A DNA stretch of 64,000 bases from Pelagihabitans pacificus (GTDB taxonomy: Bacteria > Bacteroidota > Bacteroidia > Flavobacteriales > Flavobacteriaceae), in the NCBI RefSeq assembly GCF_009371985.2, contig NZ_VIKU02000001.1, positions 1,644,584-1,708,583 on the forward strand, given 5' to 3'. The stretch's first letter is position 1. The number at the start of each line of letters is the position of its first letter. The notes beneath the pieces were generated by a model. It had not been told where the DNA came from. It saw only the letters and a program-made list of their open reading frames with translations, and did not search any database. The position numbers were made by a program, and so were the translations under genes. Shown one piece after another: positions 17,859-27,245 of the stretch.

Positions 17859-18419
17859 TCAAATATTTCTACGGATGCGGCTCAATGATTGTTGGGTGAT
17901 TCCCAGATAGGACGCCAAATGTTTCAAGGGTACCCGCCGTACTAATTCTGGCCTGTTTTCCAATAGCAACCGATAACGATGTTCCGCGGTTTCGTTTTGT
18001 AGCTCTTCCAGAATGTTTTCGGTAAAGAACTGTACCTCTTGGGTAATCTTATCGGCGAATCGTTTCCATACCGTCATTTGAAGCAATTCCTGGTGTTGCT
18101 CGTAACTTATTTGCCAAATGATGCTATCCTCCAACGCTTCTATGCTTTCCCTGGCTGGCTGTCGTTGGTTGAAACTACGCTGGGAGGTGAACATATAAGG
18201 AGCCTCTGTGAAAAACTTGGTAACAGACTCCCCATCTTTCCAAAGATAGAACCGCAAAAGACCGTCTTCCAAAAAGCAAAGGTGGTTGCTGATGTCGCCT
18301 TCCTTCAATAGTAACTGCCCTTTCCCGACAACAATTTTCTGAAACGTGGGCGCTATCGTATTCCAATCCTCAGGGGTGAAGTCGACATACCGGGAAAAAA
18401 AAGTTCTAAAAGCTTCCAA
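17859..18419 (-). CDS. Crp/Fnr-family transcriptional regulator
   Basis: 186 residues. The cyclic-nucleotide-binding-like beta roll covers about 20-115 (GQLLLKEGDISNHLCFLEDG), followed by a dimer helix and a C-terminal helix-turn-helix (VPLKHLASYLGITQQSLSRI, about 162-181). No cysteine cluster for an Fnr-type iron-sulfur sensor, and the cAMP-contact residues are not conserved, so the ligand is unknown. Such single-gene Crp-like regulators are very frequent in Bacteroidota. It ends just short of the small membrane protein gene, a possible target. Confidence 0.9.
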   Translation of the reverse strand: MEAFRTFFSRYVDFTPEDWNTIAPTFQKIVVGKGQLLLKEGDISNHLCFLEDGLLRFYLWKDGESVTKFFTEAPYMFTSQRSFNQRQPARESIEALEDSIIWQISYEQHQELLQMTVWKRFADKITQEVQFFTENILEELQNETAEHRYRLLLENRPELVRRVPLKHLASYLGITQQSLSRIRRNI

Positions 18420-18483
18420 CCATTTGTAATTAAAACCAAAAGCATCTTGCTATTGGCGCGAAGGATCCAGGCCCCATCTTTGG

Positions 18484-19533
18484 CTAAACATCGTCATAAT
18501 CGACCTTCAAGGTAGGTGTCAGCGGATGTGCCTGGCAGGTAAGGATAAATCCGTCGGCAATTTCCCCATCGGTCAAGATCTGGTTTTTGACCATGTCGGC
18601 CTTCCCTTCCTTTATCCGGGCAATACAGCTACTGCACACCCCGCCCTGACAGGAGTAGGGAGCATCGATATTCTCCTTTAAGACTGCATCGAGCACCAAC
18701 ATTTTACGGTCCATGCTAAACGAAAAGGTTTCGTCGTCTACCGTCACTTCAACTTGGGTCTGTCCATCTTCGGCTACGGGAAACTCTTCCAGTATTTCGT
18801 CGGTCGTAAACAACTCAAAATGAATGTTTTCCTCTACCACCCCGTTTTCCTTAAGGGTATCCTCGACCAAACGGATCATAGGTTCCGGTCCACAGATATA
18901 GTAGGCATCAAATTGTAGGTCTTTGTGCTTGTTTTTGAGCGCGTAGTTCACCGTAGAAACATCGATACGACCGAACAACGCATCTGTCTCCCTGGCCTGG
19001 CTATTAATGAAATAAACAAAAAACCGATTGGTATAGTCTAATTGTAATTTGGTCAAATCGGTATAGAACATGGTCTCCTCGTTCGATTTGTTCCCGTAGA
19101 CCAAAACAAATTTATTGTCCGGGTGGCTGTCCAGCACTGTTCGGGCGATGCTCATAATCGGGGTAATACCACTACCAGCTGCAAAAGCTGCAATATTCTT
19201 CGCTTGATCCGATGCCTTGAAAACGAACCTTCCTTCTGGAGGCATAACCTCTAGTATATCGCCCGCCTTTAATCGGGAATTGGCATAATCCGAGAATCCA
19301 CCACGATCTACTTTCTTGACCCCAATGGTAATACCGGCACTTTTTGGGGATGAGCTTATCGAATAGGCCCTGCGAAGTTCTTCGCCCTTTATTTCCTTCT
19401 TGATGGTAATATATTGCCCCGCCGTAAAAGCAAAGGTCTGAAGAAGGTCTTTGGGAACATCAAAGGTGATGGCGACCGAATTGGGGGTCAATTTTTTGAC
19501 TTTTGATACGGTTAGTGGGTGAAAAAGGCTCAT
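18484..19533 (-). CDS. Ferredoxin/FAD oxidoreductase, PaaE-like (FNR domain plus C-terminal 2Fe-2S)
   Basis: 349 residues, three modules: FAD-binding barrel (about 1-105, with RAYSISSSP contacting FAD), NAD(P)-binding domain (about 110-235, GSGITPIMSI and CGPEPMIR), and a plant-type ferredoxin domain (about 260-349) with CQGGVCSSC and a further Cys for the 2Fe-2S cluster. It moves electrons from NAD(P)H through FAD to the cluster. The order matches PaaE (phenylacetyl-CoA epoxidase reductase) and Hcr-like reductases, but no paa genes are nearby, so the electron acceptor is unknown. Confidence 0.88.
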   Translation of the reverse strand: MSLFHPLTVSKVKKLTPNSVAITFDVPKDLLQTFAFTAGQYITIKKEIKGEELRRAYSISSSPKSAGITIGVKKVDRGGFSDYANSRLKAGDILEVMPPEGRFVFKASDQAKNIAAFAAGSGITPIMSIARTVLDSHPDNKFVLVYGNKSNEETMFYTDLTKLQLDYTNRFFVYFINSQARETDALFGRIDVSTVNYALKNKHKDLQFDAYYICGPEPMIRLVEDTLKENGVVEENIHFELFTTDEILEEFPVAEDGQTQVEVTVDDETFSFSMDRKMLVLDAVLKENIDAPYSCQGGVCSSCIARIKEGKADMVKNQILTDGEIADGFILTCQAHPLTPTLKVDYDDV

Positions 19534-19549
19534 GCAGACAATTTTGGTG

Positions 19550-19557
19550 CAAAACTA
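19550..19557 (-). promoter_or_regulatory. -7 box TAGTTTTG before the oxidoreductase gene
   Basis: Minus-strand TAGTTTTG fits TAnnTTTG and lies 17 nt before the ATG at 19533. No clear TTG at the -33 position. Confidence 0.4.
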
Positions 19558-19664
19558 AGCATTGAAGCGACCATTTGAAACTGGAAGGTCTAAAAAATAC
19601 AAGGGTTTTGTAACAATAGCTTATTTTTAAACACAAACGAATAGCACCAAATTGCAGGTCAAAC

Positions 19665-21134
19665 ATGTTCAAGCATTTTACGACCCTTCAATGGAAATCT
19701 TTTTTTAGATCCGCTTCCCTAGGGAAAAGTTTGGCTATCAAGATTTTGATGGGCTTTTTTGCGCTCTATATGTTGAGTACGATGCTTATGGCCGGTATCG
19801 GACTTTTTTTTGGACTGCAAAAGGCCTTTCCAGGAACAGACCCATTGACAATGGTGAGTAATTACCTCATCTATTGGGTCTTGGCGGAACTGTTCTTTCG
19901 TTATTTTATGCAGAAACTTCCAGTGATGGACATCAAACCATTACTTACCATTCCAATAAAGAAAAGAGCAATCACCCATTATGTTCTTGGGCGTTCGGGG
20001 GTGTCGATTTACAATCTTTTCGATTTAGTATTCTTCACGCCTTTCACCGTTGTTTTGCTTTTTCAGGGATATCCGGTCCTACATGTTATTGGTTGGTTCG
20101 TGGCGATGATAGCAGTGGTGCTAAGTATCAACTATATCAATTTTCTGATCAATAAAAGCAATACGGCCCTTTTAGCGTTGCTGATACTTTTGGGAGGGTC
20201 GTATGGCCTCGATTATTTTGATATCTATCCGGTTCATGAGCTGGCCGGCAGGCTTTTTTATACGCTGTACCAACAACCTGTATTCGCTATAATTCCTATT
20301 CTGTTGACCATAGCGCTCTATTCGATCAATTATCGCTTTTTGAGAAATAGGATTTTTTTAGATGCTTCCTTAAGGCAAAAAACGAAAGAGGCGGTGACTT
20401 CGGATTTGTCATGGACCCGAAAATTTGGTGATATTGCCCCTTTTTTACAGCTAGACTTAAAATTGATATGGCGTAACAAGCGTACCAAAGTACAGGTATT
20501 CGTATCGCTGGCGATGATTTTTTATGGACTCATTTTCTATTCGATAGAAGATTTTGGTCTTAACTCCGTGATTATGGTGGTCGTCGGTATATTGATGACC
20601 GGTATTTTTTTAATGAATTTCGGGCAGTTTATTCCGGCTTGGGATAGCGCCTACTTCAGCATGATCATGTCCCAGAACATTCCGTTGAGAAAGTATCTCG
20701 AGGCCAAAGCCGGATTGATTGCCCTGAGTGTCGTCGTCATGTTCTTACTGTCGATTCCCTATGTATATTTTGGATGGCAGGCACTGGCCATCAACTTTAG
20801 TACGGCCTTGTACAATTTGGGAATCAATATTCCAGTCATTCTTTTTTTTGGGTCTATGAACAAAAAACGAATTGATCTCACAAAAAGCCCTGTAGGCAAT
20901 ATACAGGGCACCGGAGCGGCCCAGTTTTTGGTCGGGATACCTCTTTTTGGAGCCCCTATGCTCATTTATGGTATTTTGACCCTATTGTTTTCTTTTGAAG
21001 TGGCGATAGCAAGTCTGGCCATCTTAGGTATTGTAGGTTTTGCGTATCGAAAACCTATTCTTGACACCATAACTCTCAGTTATCGCAAGAAAAAATACGG
21101 TATGATCGCTGGTTTTCAAGAAAAGAACGGATAG
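19665..21134 (+). CDS. DUF5687 membrane protein, probable ABC transporter permease
   Basis: 489 residues with about twelve hydrophobic segments. The N-terminus MFKHFTTLQWKSFFRSASLG is typical of DUF5687, a Bacteroidota family of ABC-2-like permeases. An ATPase gene follows 91 nt downstream on the same strand and presumably forms the transporter with it. No periplasmic binding protein is nearby, so export is more likely than import. Substrate unknown. Confidence 0.82.
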   Translation: MFKHFTTLQWKSFFRSASLGKSLAIKILMGFFALYMLSTMLMAGIGLFFGLQKAFPGTDPLTMVSNYLIYWVLAELFFRYFMQKLPVMDIKPLLTIPIKKRAITHYVLGRSGVSIYNLFDLVFFTPFTVVLLFQGYPVLHVIGWFVAMIAVVLSINYINFLINKSNTALLALLILLGGSYGLDYFDIYPVHELAGRLFYTLYQQPVFAIIPILLTIALYSINYRFLRNRIFLDASLRQKTKEAVTSDLSWTRKFGDIAPFLQLDLKLIWRNKRTKVQVFVSLAMIFYGLIFYSIEDFGLNSVIMVVVGILMTGIFLMNFGQFIPAWDSAYFSMIMSQNIPLRKYLEAKAGLIALSVVVMFLLSIPYVYFGWQALAINFSTALYNLGINIPVILFFGSMNKKRIDLTKSPVGNIQGTGAAQFLVGIPLFGAPMLIYGILTLLFSFEVAIASLAILGIVGFAYRKPILDTITLSYRKKKYGMIAGFQEKNG

Positions 21135-21225
21135 TTAATAACGGAATAGTATGTTTGAGGGGGACCTGAAAATTGAACCGTAACAACCTCATAAACGCCT
21201 TTGGCTAGAAATTGAAGATTGTATT

Positions 21226-21954
21226 ATGATAACAGCACAGCACCTTACCAAAAAATATGGAAATCAGATAGTGCTCAACATAGAAAGTCTGGAGATTCCC
21301 AAAGGCCAAAGTTTCGGCTTGGTCGGCAATAACGGGGCGGGAAAGACTACCTTCTTTAGTTTGTTGCTAGATTTGATTCAGCCTACCACGGGTCACATCA
21401 TGAACAATGGCATGCAAGTAAATACCAGTGAAGCTTGGAAACCTTTCACCTCGGCATTTATAGACGAATCGTTTTTGATCGGGTATCTCACGCCCGAAGA
21501 GTATTTCTATTTTATAGGGGAGCTGCGCGGACAGAACAAGGCCGACGTGAATGCGTTGCTGGCAAATTTTGAGGACTTTTTTCACGGTGAGATTCTAGGT
21601 CAGAAAAAATACCTTCGAGACCTTTCCAAAGGAAACCAAAAGAAATCTGGTATTGTCGCCTCCTTTATCGGTAACCCGGAGGTGGTTGTTTTAGACGAGC
21701 CCTTTGCCAATTTGGATCCTACTACGCAGATTCGGTTAAAAGGTGTTTTGAAAGATTTGGCGGCCCAGCAAAGAGTAACCGTGTTAGTGTCGAGCCACGA
21801 TTTAATGCATGTAACCGAGGTCTGTGAGCGCATCGTGGTGTTGAATAAGGGAGAGGTAGTGAAAGATATTCAAACCTCCGAAAAGACGCTCGAAGAATTG
21901 GAATTGTTTTTTGGAAAAAAGTCCGATTCATCAAAAACGGCCTCAGGAACCTAG
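21226..21954 (+). CDS. ABC transporter ATP-binding protein
   Basis: 242 residues. Walker A GNNGAGKT at 34-41, a signature region LSKGNQKK in place of LSGGQ (the usual form in ABC-2 exporters), Walker B VVVLDEPFANLD, and the switch His in SSHDL. Energises the DUF5687 permease encoded just upstream. The C-terminus ends in a short Ser/Lys tail. A pair of TetR-type dyads begins 33 nt after its stop. Confidence 0.94.
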   Translation: MITAQHLTKKYGNQIVLNIESLEIPKGQSFGLVGNNGAGKTTFFSLLLDLIQPTTGHIMNNGMQVNTSEAWKPFTSAFIDESFLIGYLTPEEYFYFIGELRGQNKADVNALLANFEDFFHGEILGQKKYLRDLSKGNQKKSGIVASFIGNPEVVVLDEPFANLDPTTQIRLKGVLKDLAAQQRVTVLVSSHDLMHVTEVCERIVVLNKGEVVKDIQTSEKTLEELELFFGKKSDSSKTASGT

Positions 21955-21986
21955 ATTTGCTTGGTTTTCACCGGCATCATCCCGCA

Positions 21987-22004
21987 ACAGACCGCTTGGT
22001 CGGT
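21987..22004. promoter_or_regulatory. TetR-type dyad, site C
   Basis: ACAGACC-GCTT-GGTCGGT, full match to AC[AC]GACC-N4-GGTC[GT]GT. It is in the 312-bp stretch between the ABC ATPase stop and the sprE start, which holds no convincing gene. Confidence 0.6.
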
Positions 22005-22112
22005 TAGTAAGATCGGTTTTGGGAGGGTATCATTCCAATGCTTCGACGACAAGATGGCTTACGTCGGTGAAGCGCATAAATTGCGGTGTACAACGCATGT
22101 AGTACAAAAGGC

Positions 22113-22130
22113 ACAGACCGTTTGGTCGGT
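22113..22130. promoter_or_regulatory. TetR-type dyad, site D
   Basis: ACAGACC-GTTT-GGTCGGT, same orientation as site C with 108 bp between them. The core between C and D contains a 9-bp stem with a 2x2 internal loop (GCTTC..CGAC with GTCG..GAAGC) and a 12-mer (22039-22050) that recurs in reverse complement between sites E and F. Confidence 0.6.
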
Positions 22131-22266
22131 TGCAAAATACCTTTTAAAACACATATTTGAATAGCCTTGTATGGGGCATCCTCCCGGTTTTATTATTTTT
22201 ATCGATGAACTACATAATAATACGGTTGTTTTTCAGTTAAGGTTATACGTACGCATACACACAATT

Positions 22267-24813
22267 TTGAAGCTTCAATACAAACTTATTTTAGGCGCCG
22301 TTTTAGGTGGGTTGGCCTTGACCGCCTGCTCCACAAAAAAGGACGCTTTCCTGAACCGCAATTTCCATGCGCTGAACACCAAGTACAATGTTTTGTATAA
22401 TGGGAATAATGCCTTCGAGGAAGGTCGTGAGGAATTGAATGCAAGCTATCAGGATGATTACTGGGAAACGCTACCCATAGAACGTCTTCAGGTAACCGAT
22501 GAAATCAAACTCGACTCGGAGGACAACAATCCGAAATTCATTATTGCCGAGGAAAAGGCGACCAAAGCCATACAAAAGCACAGTATGGATATCAAGGATG
22601 AGGAGCGCAATCCGCAGACCGATGAAGCATTTTTACTGTTGGGCAAGGCACGGTATTTCGACCAGCGCTATATTCCAGCATTGGAAGCCTTCAACTACAT
22701 CATCAAAAAATACACCTACAGCGACAAGCTGAACGAGGCACATATTTGGCGCGAAAAGGTAAACATCCGTCTTGAGAATGAAGAGCTCGCCATCAAGAAC
22801 CTAAAGCGGTTGATGAAGTATGAGAAGCTGAAAGACCAGGAATATGCCGATGCAAGGGCGATGATGGCACAGGCCTACATTAACTTGAAAGTTATCGACA
22901 CTGCGGTACAGCAGTTAAAAATTGCTTCCTTCTACACGAAAAAGAACCCTGAAAAGGGACGCTTCTATTATATCATCGGGCAACTGTATAACGAATTGGG
23001 CCATAAAGATAGTGCGAACTATGCGTTCGATAAGGTCGTCGAACTGAATAGAAAGTCGCCCAGGGTCTATATGATCAATGCCGAGATACAGAAAATCAGG
23101 AATACGGAGGTTACCAGTGAAAATCAGGAGGAGGTTTTGGAGCACTTGACCGACTTGGAAGAAAATCGTGAAAACCGTCCGTTTCTAGATAAAATATATC
23201 GCCAGATAGCCGAGTACCATCTAGAACAAGAGTCCGATAGTCTTGCCCTATTGTATTTCAATAAGTCGCTGCGGGCCACTCAGAACGAACCCAAGCTCAA
23301 TGCCCTGAACTATGAAAATTTAGCCGAGTATAATTTTGATGAAAACGAGTATAAGACTGCGGGAGCTTATTATGACAGCGTTTTGACCAACCTTCCCGAG
23401 AACACCAAGAAGTATAGGGCCACTAAAAAGAAGCTTGATAATTTGGAAGATGTTATCGCTTTTGAGGATGTGGTTCAGTATACCGATAGCGTAATAGCGC
23501 TTTATAAGATGTCGCCAGAGGAAAGGGAAGCTTATTTTGGAGCGCATATCGCTGAACTAAAAAGAGCGGCCGAGGAGGCAGCCAAGAAAGAGGAGGAGAT
23601 GCGGGATGCCGGTTTTGCGGCCTTTGGGGAAACCAAGGGGGGCAAGGAAAACAAAGGCAAGTTCTATTTTTATAATATTACCAGTTTGGGCTACGGACAA
23701 ACCGAATTTAGACAACGATGGGGCAACCGTGAGCTGGAAGATGACTGGCGATGGAGCAATAAGGCCATATCACTGCCTTCCGAAGCTGCGGGAGACGCAG
23801 TTGCAGTAAATGATACACTAAGCTCGGAACCTTCCGAGGACCAACGGTATTCGGTGGCTTTTTATACCGACCGTATTCCTACCGATCCTGCCGTCATTGA
23901 TAGCCTGAACACGGAACGTAACTTTGCCAACTACCAATTGGGACTCATTTACAAAGAAAAATTCAAGGAGAATCTGTTAGCCGCCGGTAAGTTGGAAGAT
24001 GTGCTCAAGAACAATCCCGAGGAGCGATTAATTCTACCCTCCAAATACAACCTCTACAAAATCTATGAGGAAGAGGGAAGCCCTTTGATGGCCTCAATGA
24101 AAGAAAATATCCTACAAAACCATGGCGATTCGCGCTATGCGGAAATCATTTTAAATCCCAGGGCAGTACTCACGGATGGTGAGGATAGTCCGGATGCCCG
24201 CTATGCTGCCTTGTACGAGCTTTATGGGCAACAGGAGTTCTTGAAGACCATTACCGGTGCCGAAGAGAATATCAATCAGTTCACGGGGGATCCCATAGTG
24301 CCCAAATTCGAGATGTTGAAGGCCAATGCGATTGGAAGGCTGCAGGGCTTCGAACCCTTCAAGGAACAGCTAAACTACGTGGCGCTCACCTATCCCAACA
24401 ATCCGGAAGGGAAAAAGGCCGAACAGATCATTGCGGAACAATTGCCCAAGCTTGCGATAAAGGAGTTTTCTTCGGAGACCGAATCCGGCAACTGGAAGGT
24501 GGTCTTTCCTTTTAAAAGGAGTAACGACGACGAGGCCCAAAAACTAAAAAGACTGCTCGAGAAATCGATCACCGATCTGAGGTATAAGAATATTGTTTCC
24601 AAGGACATTTACAACTTGGAAGACCAATTCGTGGTAGTTCACGGCTTCAAATCGAAAAATTATGCGGAGGGCTATGTGGAATTGCTAAAAATTAACAAGG
24701 ATTACAAGGTTGATAATGAGAATTTTGTAATTTTATCCTCCAACTATAAAATCATCCAAGTACATAAAAACTTACAAGACTATAGAAGTCAAATTTTAAC
24801 CCCAAAACCATAA
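22267..24813 (+). CDS. sprE: Type IX secretion lipoprotein SprE/PorW
   Basis: 848 residues from a TTG start at 22267, chosen because it gives a clean lipoprotein signal (LILGAVLGGLALTAC, lipid Cys21); a longer frame opens at 22171 but its extra residues are not signal-like. Mature start reads STKKDAFLNRNFHALNTKYN, characteristic of SprE/PorW. The body is built from TPR-type helical repeats (about 90-420 and 560-720). In flavobacteria SprE is required for gliding and for type IX secretion, and in Porphyromonas PorW links the rotary motor to the outer-membrane ring. Bactofilin follows 4 nt after the stop. Confidence 0.92.
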   Translation: MKLQYKLILGAVLGGLALTACSTKKDAFLNRNFHALNTKYNVLYNGNNAFEEGREELNASYQDDYWETLPIERLQVTDEIKLDSEDNNPKFIIAEEKATKAIQKHSMDIKDEERNPQTDEAFLLLGKARYFDQRYIPALEAFNYIIKKYTYSDKLNEAHIWREKVNIRLENEELAIKNLKRLMKYEKLKDQEYADARAMMAQAYINLKVIDTAVQQLKIASFYTKKNPEKGRFYYIIGQLYNELGHKDSANYAFDKVVELNRKSPRVYMINAEIQKIRNTEVTSENQEEVLEHLTDLEENRENRPFLDKIYRQIAEYHLEQESDSLALLYFNKSLRATQNEPKLNALNYENLAEYNFDENEYKTAGAYYDSVLTNLPENTKKYRATKKKLDNLEDVIAFEDVVQYTDSVIALYKMSPEEREAYFGAHIAELKRAAEEAAKKEEEMRDAGFAAFGETKGGKENKGKFYFYNITSLGYGQTEFRQRWGNRELEDDWRWSNKAISLPSEAAGDAVAVNDTLSSEPSEDQRYSVAFYTDRIPTDPAVIDSLNTERNFANYQLGLIYKEKFKENLLAAGKLEDVLKNNPEERLILPSKYNLYKIYEEEGSPLMASMKENILQNHGDSRYAEIILNPRAVLTDGEDSPDARYAALYELYGQQEFLKTITGAEENINQFTGDPIVPKFEMLKANAIGRLQGFEPFKEQLNYVALTYPNNPEGKKAEQIIAEQLPKLAIKEFSSETESGNWKVVFPFKRSNDDEAQKLKRLLEKSITDLRYKNIVSKDIYNLEDQFVVVHGFKSKNYAEGYVELLKINKDYKVDNENFVILSSNYKIIQVHKNLQDYRSQILTPKP

Positions 24814-24817
24814 ATCC

Positions 24818-25288
24818 ATGTTTTCAGACAACAAAAGACCTATGCATGAAATAGGCGGACAGCCAAACAGAATAGAAAAGAACACCAAAATCAAAGGTGA
24901 CATTGTATCGGAAGCCGATTTTCGTATTGACGGAAAATTGGATGGCAACGTCAAAACTTCCGGAAAAGTAGTTATCGGCAAGGACGGTTACATCCATGGA
25001 AAGGTAGAATGTGTAAATGCCGATATCGAAGGTAGCTTTAACGGCGAACTTCTGGTTTCGGACCTACTCTCCCTGAAATCCTCCGCGGTGATAGAAGGTA
25101 CGGTCTCCGTGAATAAATTGGCTGTAGAGCCAGGAGCAACCTTCAACGCCTCTTGTACCATGAAGGGCAAAGGAGGATCGTTAAGCAGCGGTGGTTCTAA
25201 AAGTAGCACCCCAAGCTCTTCCTCGGGAAGTAGCTTTAAATCCTCGATTGGCAGTACCAATGTAAATGGACCAGCAAAAGCCTCGTAA
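24818..25288 (+). CDS. Bactofilin (polymer-forming cytoskeletal protein)
   Basis: 156 residues. The bactofilin beta-helix core is about 18-115, with repeating G-x-V/I strands such as KIKGDIVSEADFRIDGKLDG. The C-terminal tail (about 120-156) is rich in Ser/Gly/Lys and disordered. Bactofilins assemble nucleotide-free filaments at the inner membrane. It is 4 nt behind sprE, and its last 23 nt overlap the atpZ-like gene, so sprE, bactofilin and the atp accessory genes share an operon. Confidence 0.93.
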   Translation: MFSDNKRPMHEIGGQPNRIEKNTKIKGDIVSEADFRIDGKLDGNVKTSGKVVIGKDGYIHGKVECVNADIEGSFNGELLVSDLLSLKSSAVIEGTVSVNKLAVEPGATFNASCTMKGKGGSLSSGGSKSSTPSSSSGSSFKSSIGSTNVNGPAKAS

Positions 25289-25493
25289 GAAGAACAATCT
25301 TAAGAATTTTGCGGTACTTTCGGGCATCGCTTTTGAAATGGGCGCCATTATATTTTTGGCGGCCAAGGGCGGTAGTTGGTTGGATGAACATTACCAAACG
25401 GAAAAAAGAATTTATACGGCAATTGCCACACTTTTGGGTGTGGCAATTGCAATTTGGGTAGTTTTGCGCCAGTTGAAACGAATTCAATATTGA
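25266..25493 (+). CDS. AtpZ/AtpI-family ATP synthase accessory membrane protein
   Basis: 75 residues with two hydrophobic segments (about 17-34 and 48-67) joined by a short polar loop (GGSWLDEHYQTEKR), the AtpZ/AtpI pattern. Family members help assemble the c-ring or carry Mg2+. It starts inside the end of the bactofilin gene (23-nt overlap, different frame) and its stop overlaps the next start (TGATG). Confidence 0.88.
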   Translation: MDQQKPRKKNNLKNFAVLSGIAFEMGAIIFLAAKGGSWLDEHYQTEKRIYTAIATLLGVAIAIWVVLRQLKRIQY

Positions 25494-25885
25494 TGGCCAA
25501 ACTGCATCCTGTTGTTCAGTTCCTAGTGCTTATGCTCATTACATTGGCACTTGCTTTTTTTATCCATATTAATATACTTGCCCGTAACGGACTTCCCCAG
25601 TACGCAGACCGGATTATATTGTGCTACGTTGTTAATGCCATTTTAGCGGCTGCTATTTACGGTTCCCTGTTTTATTTCAGGCAGCGACTCAAAAACCATA
25701 TTGGTTTTCTCTTCATGGGGGGTAGTTTTTTAAAGTTTATCTTCTTTTTTATACTGTTCTATCCTGCTTACAAGGCAGATGGAGAAATGAGCCGTTTAGA
25801 GTTTGCGGCCTTCTTTGTACCCTATGCAATTTGTCTCGTTATAGAGACCGTTTTTATAGCCAAAATGCTTAAAAAACTGTATTAA
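25493..25885 (+). CDS. Four-helix membrane protein, DUF6168-like, preceding atpB
   Basis: 130 residues from the ATG at 25493 (MAKLHPVVQFLVLM), which shares its A with the previous stop codon TGA (TGATG), indicating coupling. Four hydrophobic segments are visible. In flavobacteria this position between atpZ and atpB is taken by a DUF6168-type protein; by place and topology it may do the job of the small AtpI-like protein found in other operons. No motif of known function. Confidence 0.78.
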   Translation: MAKLHPVVQFLVLMLITLALAFFIHINILARNGLPQYADRIILCYVVNAILAAAIYGSLFYFRQRLKNHIGFLFMGGSFLKFIFFFILFYPAYKADGEMSRLEFAAFFVPYAICLVIETVFIAKMLKKLY

Positions 25886-25950
25886 AAATCAATGCTCGAA
25901 TCCCTTTAAAATAAACACTAAAATGCTTTTTTCTTTTTGCAGGAATAGTG

Positions 25951-25958
25951 TACATTTG
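25951..25958 (+). promoter_or_regulatory. -7 box TACATTTG before atpB
   Basis: TACATTTG fits TAnnTTTG and lies 46 nt before the atpB start in the 119-nt gap. No TTG at the right spacing, so the upstream element is weak. Confidence 0.45.
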
Positions 25959-26004
25959 CACCGATTTTTAGAGAACCTTTTTAGGACCGATATTTTTAAG
26001 CTAT

Positions 26005-27144
26005 ATGCGCATAACTTACTTTACCAAGTTTCTTTTTGTTGCAATACTTTTTATGGGTGGAGCCGTTTTCGCGAAAGAGGGTGAACGTTCATCCGAAGAA
26101 CCTCAAAAAGATCTGAAAACCGAAATCAAGGAATACATCGCCCATCACTTGCAGGATTCACATGATTTTTCGCTGTATTCCTATACCAATGATGCAGGGG
26201 AGCACAAGTATGTTGGGGCGCCATTGCCCGTAATCTTATGGGACAATGGTCTAAAAGTATTTTCCTCCTCCAAATTCCATCATGGCGAGACTTTGGCTGA
26301 AGTAGATGGCAACTACTATGCCCTACATCACGGTAAAATATATAGAACCGATGCGGAGGGAACCATTAATTACGATGAAGACCACCACCCGACCAATGTC
26401 AAACCCCTGGATTTTTCCATTACCAAAAGCGTGGTCATGATATTCATTACAGGTCTATTAATGTTTTGGCTGTTCTCCAGCCTGGCTAAATCCTATGCCA
26501 AAAATGGGGGTGTCCCAAAGGGGGCAGGACGGTTTTTTGAGCCCATTGTTTTGTATATAAGGGATGACATCGCCAGGCCGAATATTGGGGAAAAGAAATA
26601 CAGAAAGTATATGCCGTATTTGTTGACGATTTTCTTCTTTATATGGTTCCTGAATATATTCGGACTGACACCCTTGGGGGTCAACGTTACCGGTAATATT
26701 GCAGTTACCGTAGCCCTAGCACTTTTGACCTTTCTTTTAACCAATTTTACAGGCACAAAAGATTATTGGAGACACTTGTTCGATCCATTGGGTGATACCA
26801 TGCCTTGGTTTGCTAAAATACCTTTGTACATTATATTGGTCCCCATAGAATTATTAGGTCTTATTATCAAGCCTTTTTCACTGTTGATACGTTTGTATGC
26901 GAACATGCAGGCCGGGCACATTGTATTGATGAGCTTAATCGGGCTTATGTTCATTTTTAAAAGTTGGTTGGGCAGTCCCCTGTCATTCGGACTCGCTTTT
27001 GCCATTTCGTTGATAGAGATTTTAGTGGCCCTTTTGCAGGCCTATATATTTACAATGCTATCGGCTCTCTACTTCGGATTTGCCTCTGAGGAACACGACC
27101 ATGAACACGGTCATGAGGAAGAGCCAGAGTTGGCGCATTTGTAA
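26005..27144 (+). CDS. atpB: ATP synthase F0 subunit a
   Basis: 379 residues, longer than the enterobacterial protein because of a signal peptide (about 1-23, ending VFAKEG) and a roughly 120-residue periplasmic N-terminal domain typical of Bacteroidota. The membrane part has the essential Arg in LLIRLYANMQAGHI and the conserved helix LLQAYIFTMLSALYF. It forms the proton half-channels beside the c-ring. His/Glu-rich C-terminus. First gene of atpBEFHAG. Confidence 0.96.
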   Translation: MRITYFTKFLFVAILFMGGAVFAKEGERSSEEPQKDLKTEIKEYIAHHLQDSHDFSLYSYTNDAGEHKYVGAPLPVILWDNGLKVFSSSKFHHGETLAEVDGNYYALHHGKIYRTDAEGTINYDEDHHPTNVKPLDFSITKSVVMIFITGLLMFWLFSSLAKSYAKNGGVPKGAGRFFEPIVLYIRDDIARPNIGEKKYRKYMPYLLTIFFFIWFLNIFGLTPLGVNVTGNIAVTVALALLTFLLTNFTGTKDYWRHLFDPLGDTMPWFAKIPLYIILVPIELLGLIIKPFSLLIRLYANMQAGHIVLMSLIGLMFIFKSWLGSPLSFGLAFAISLIEILVALLQAYIFTMLSALYFGFASEEHDHEHGHEEEPELAHL

Positions 27145-27245
27145 AAGTTGGCATGCTAGAGCGGATAGCCTATGAGGCCGGACGAATGGAAGTGAGAGGC
27201 ATACAATTGTTAGATTGAATTTTTAATTTTTAAACTAGATAGATT

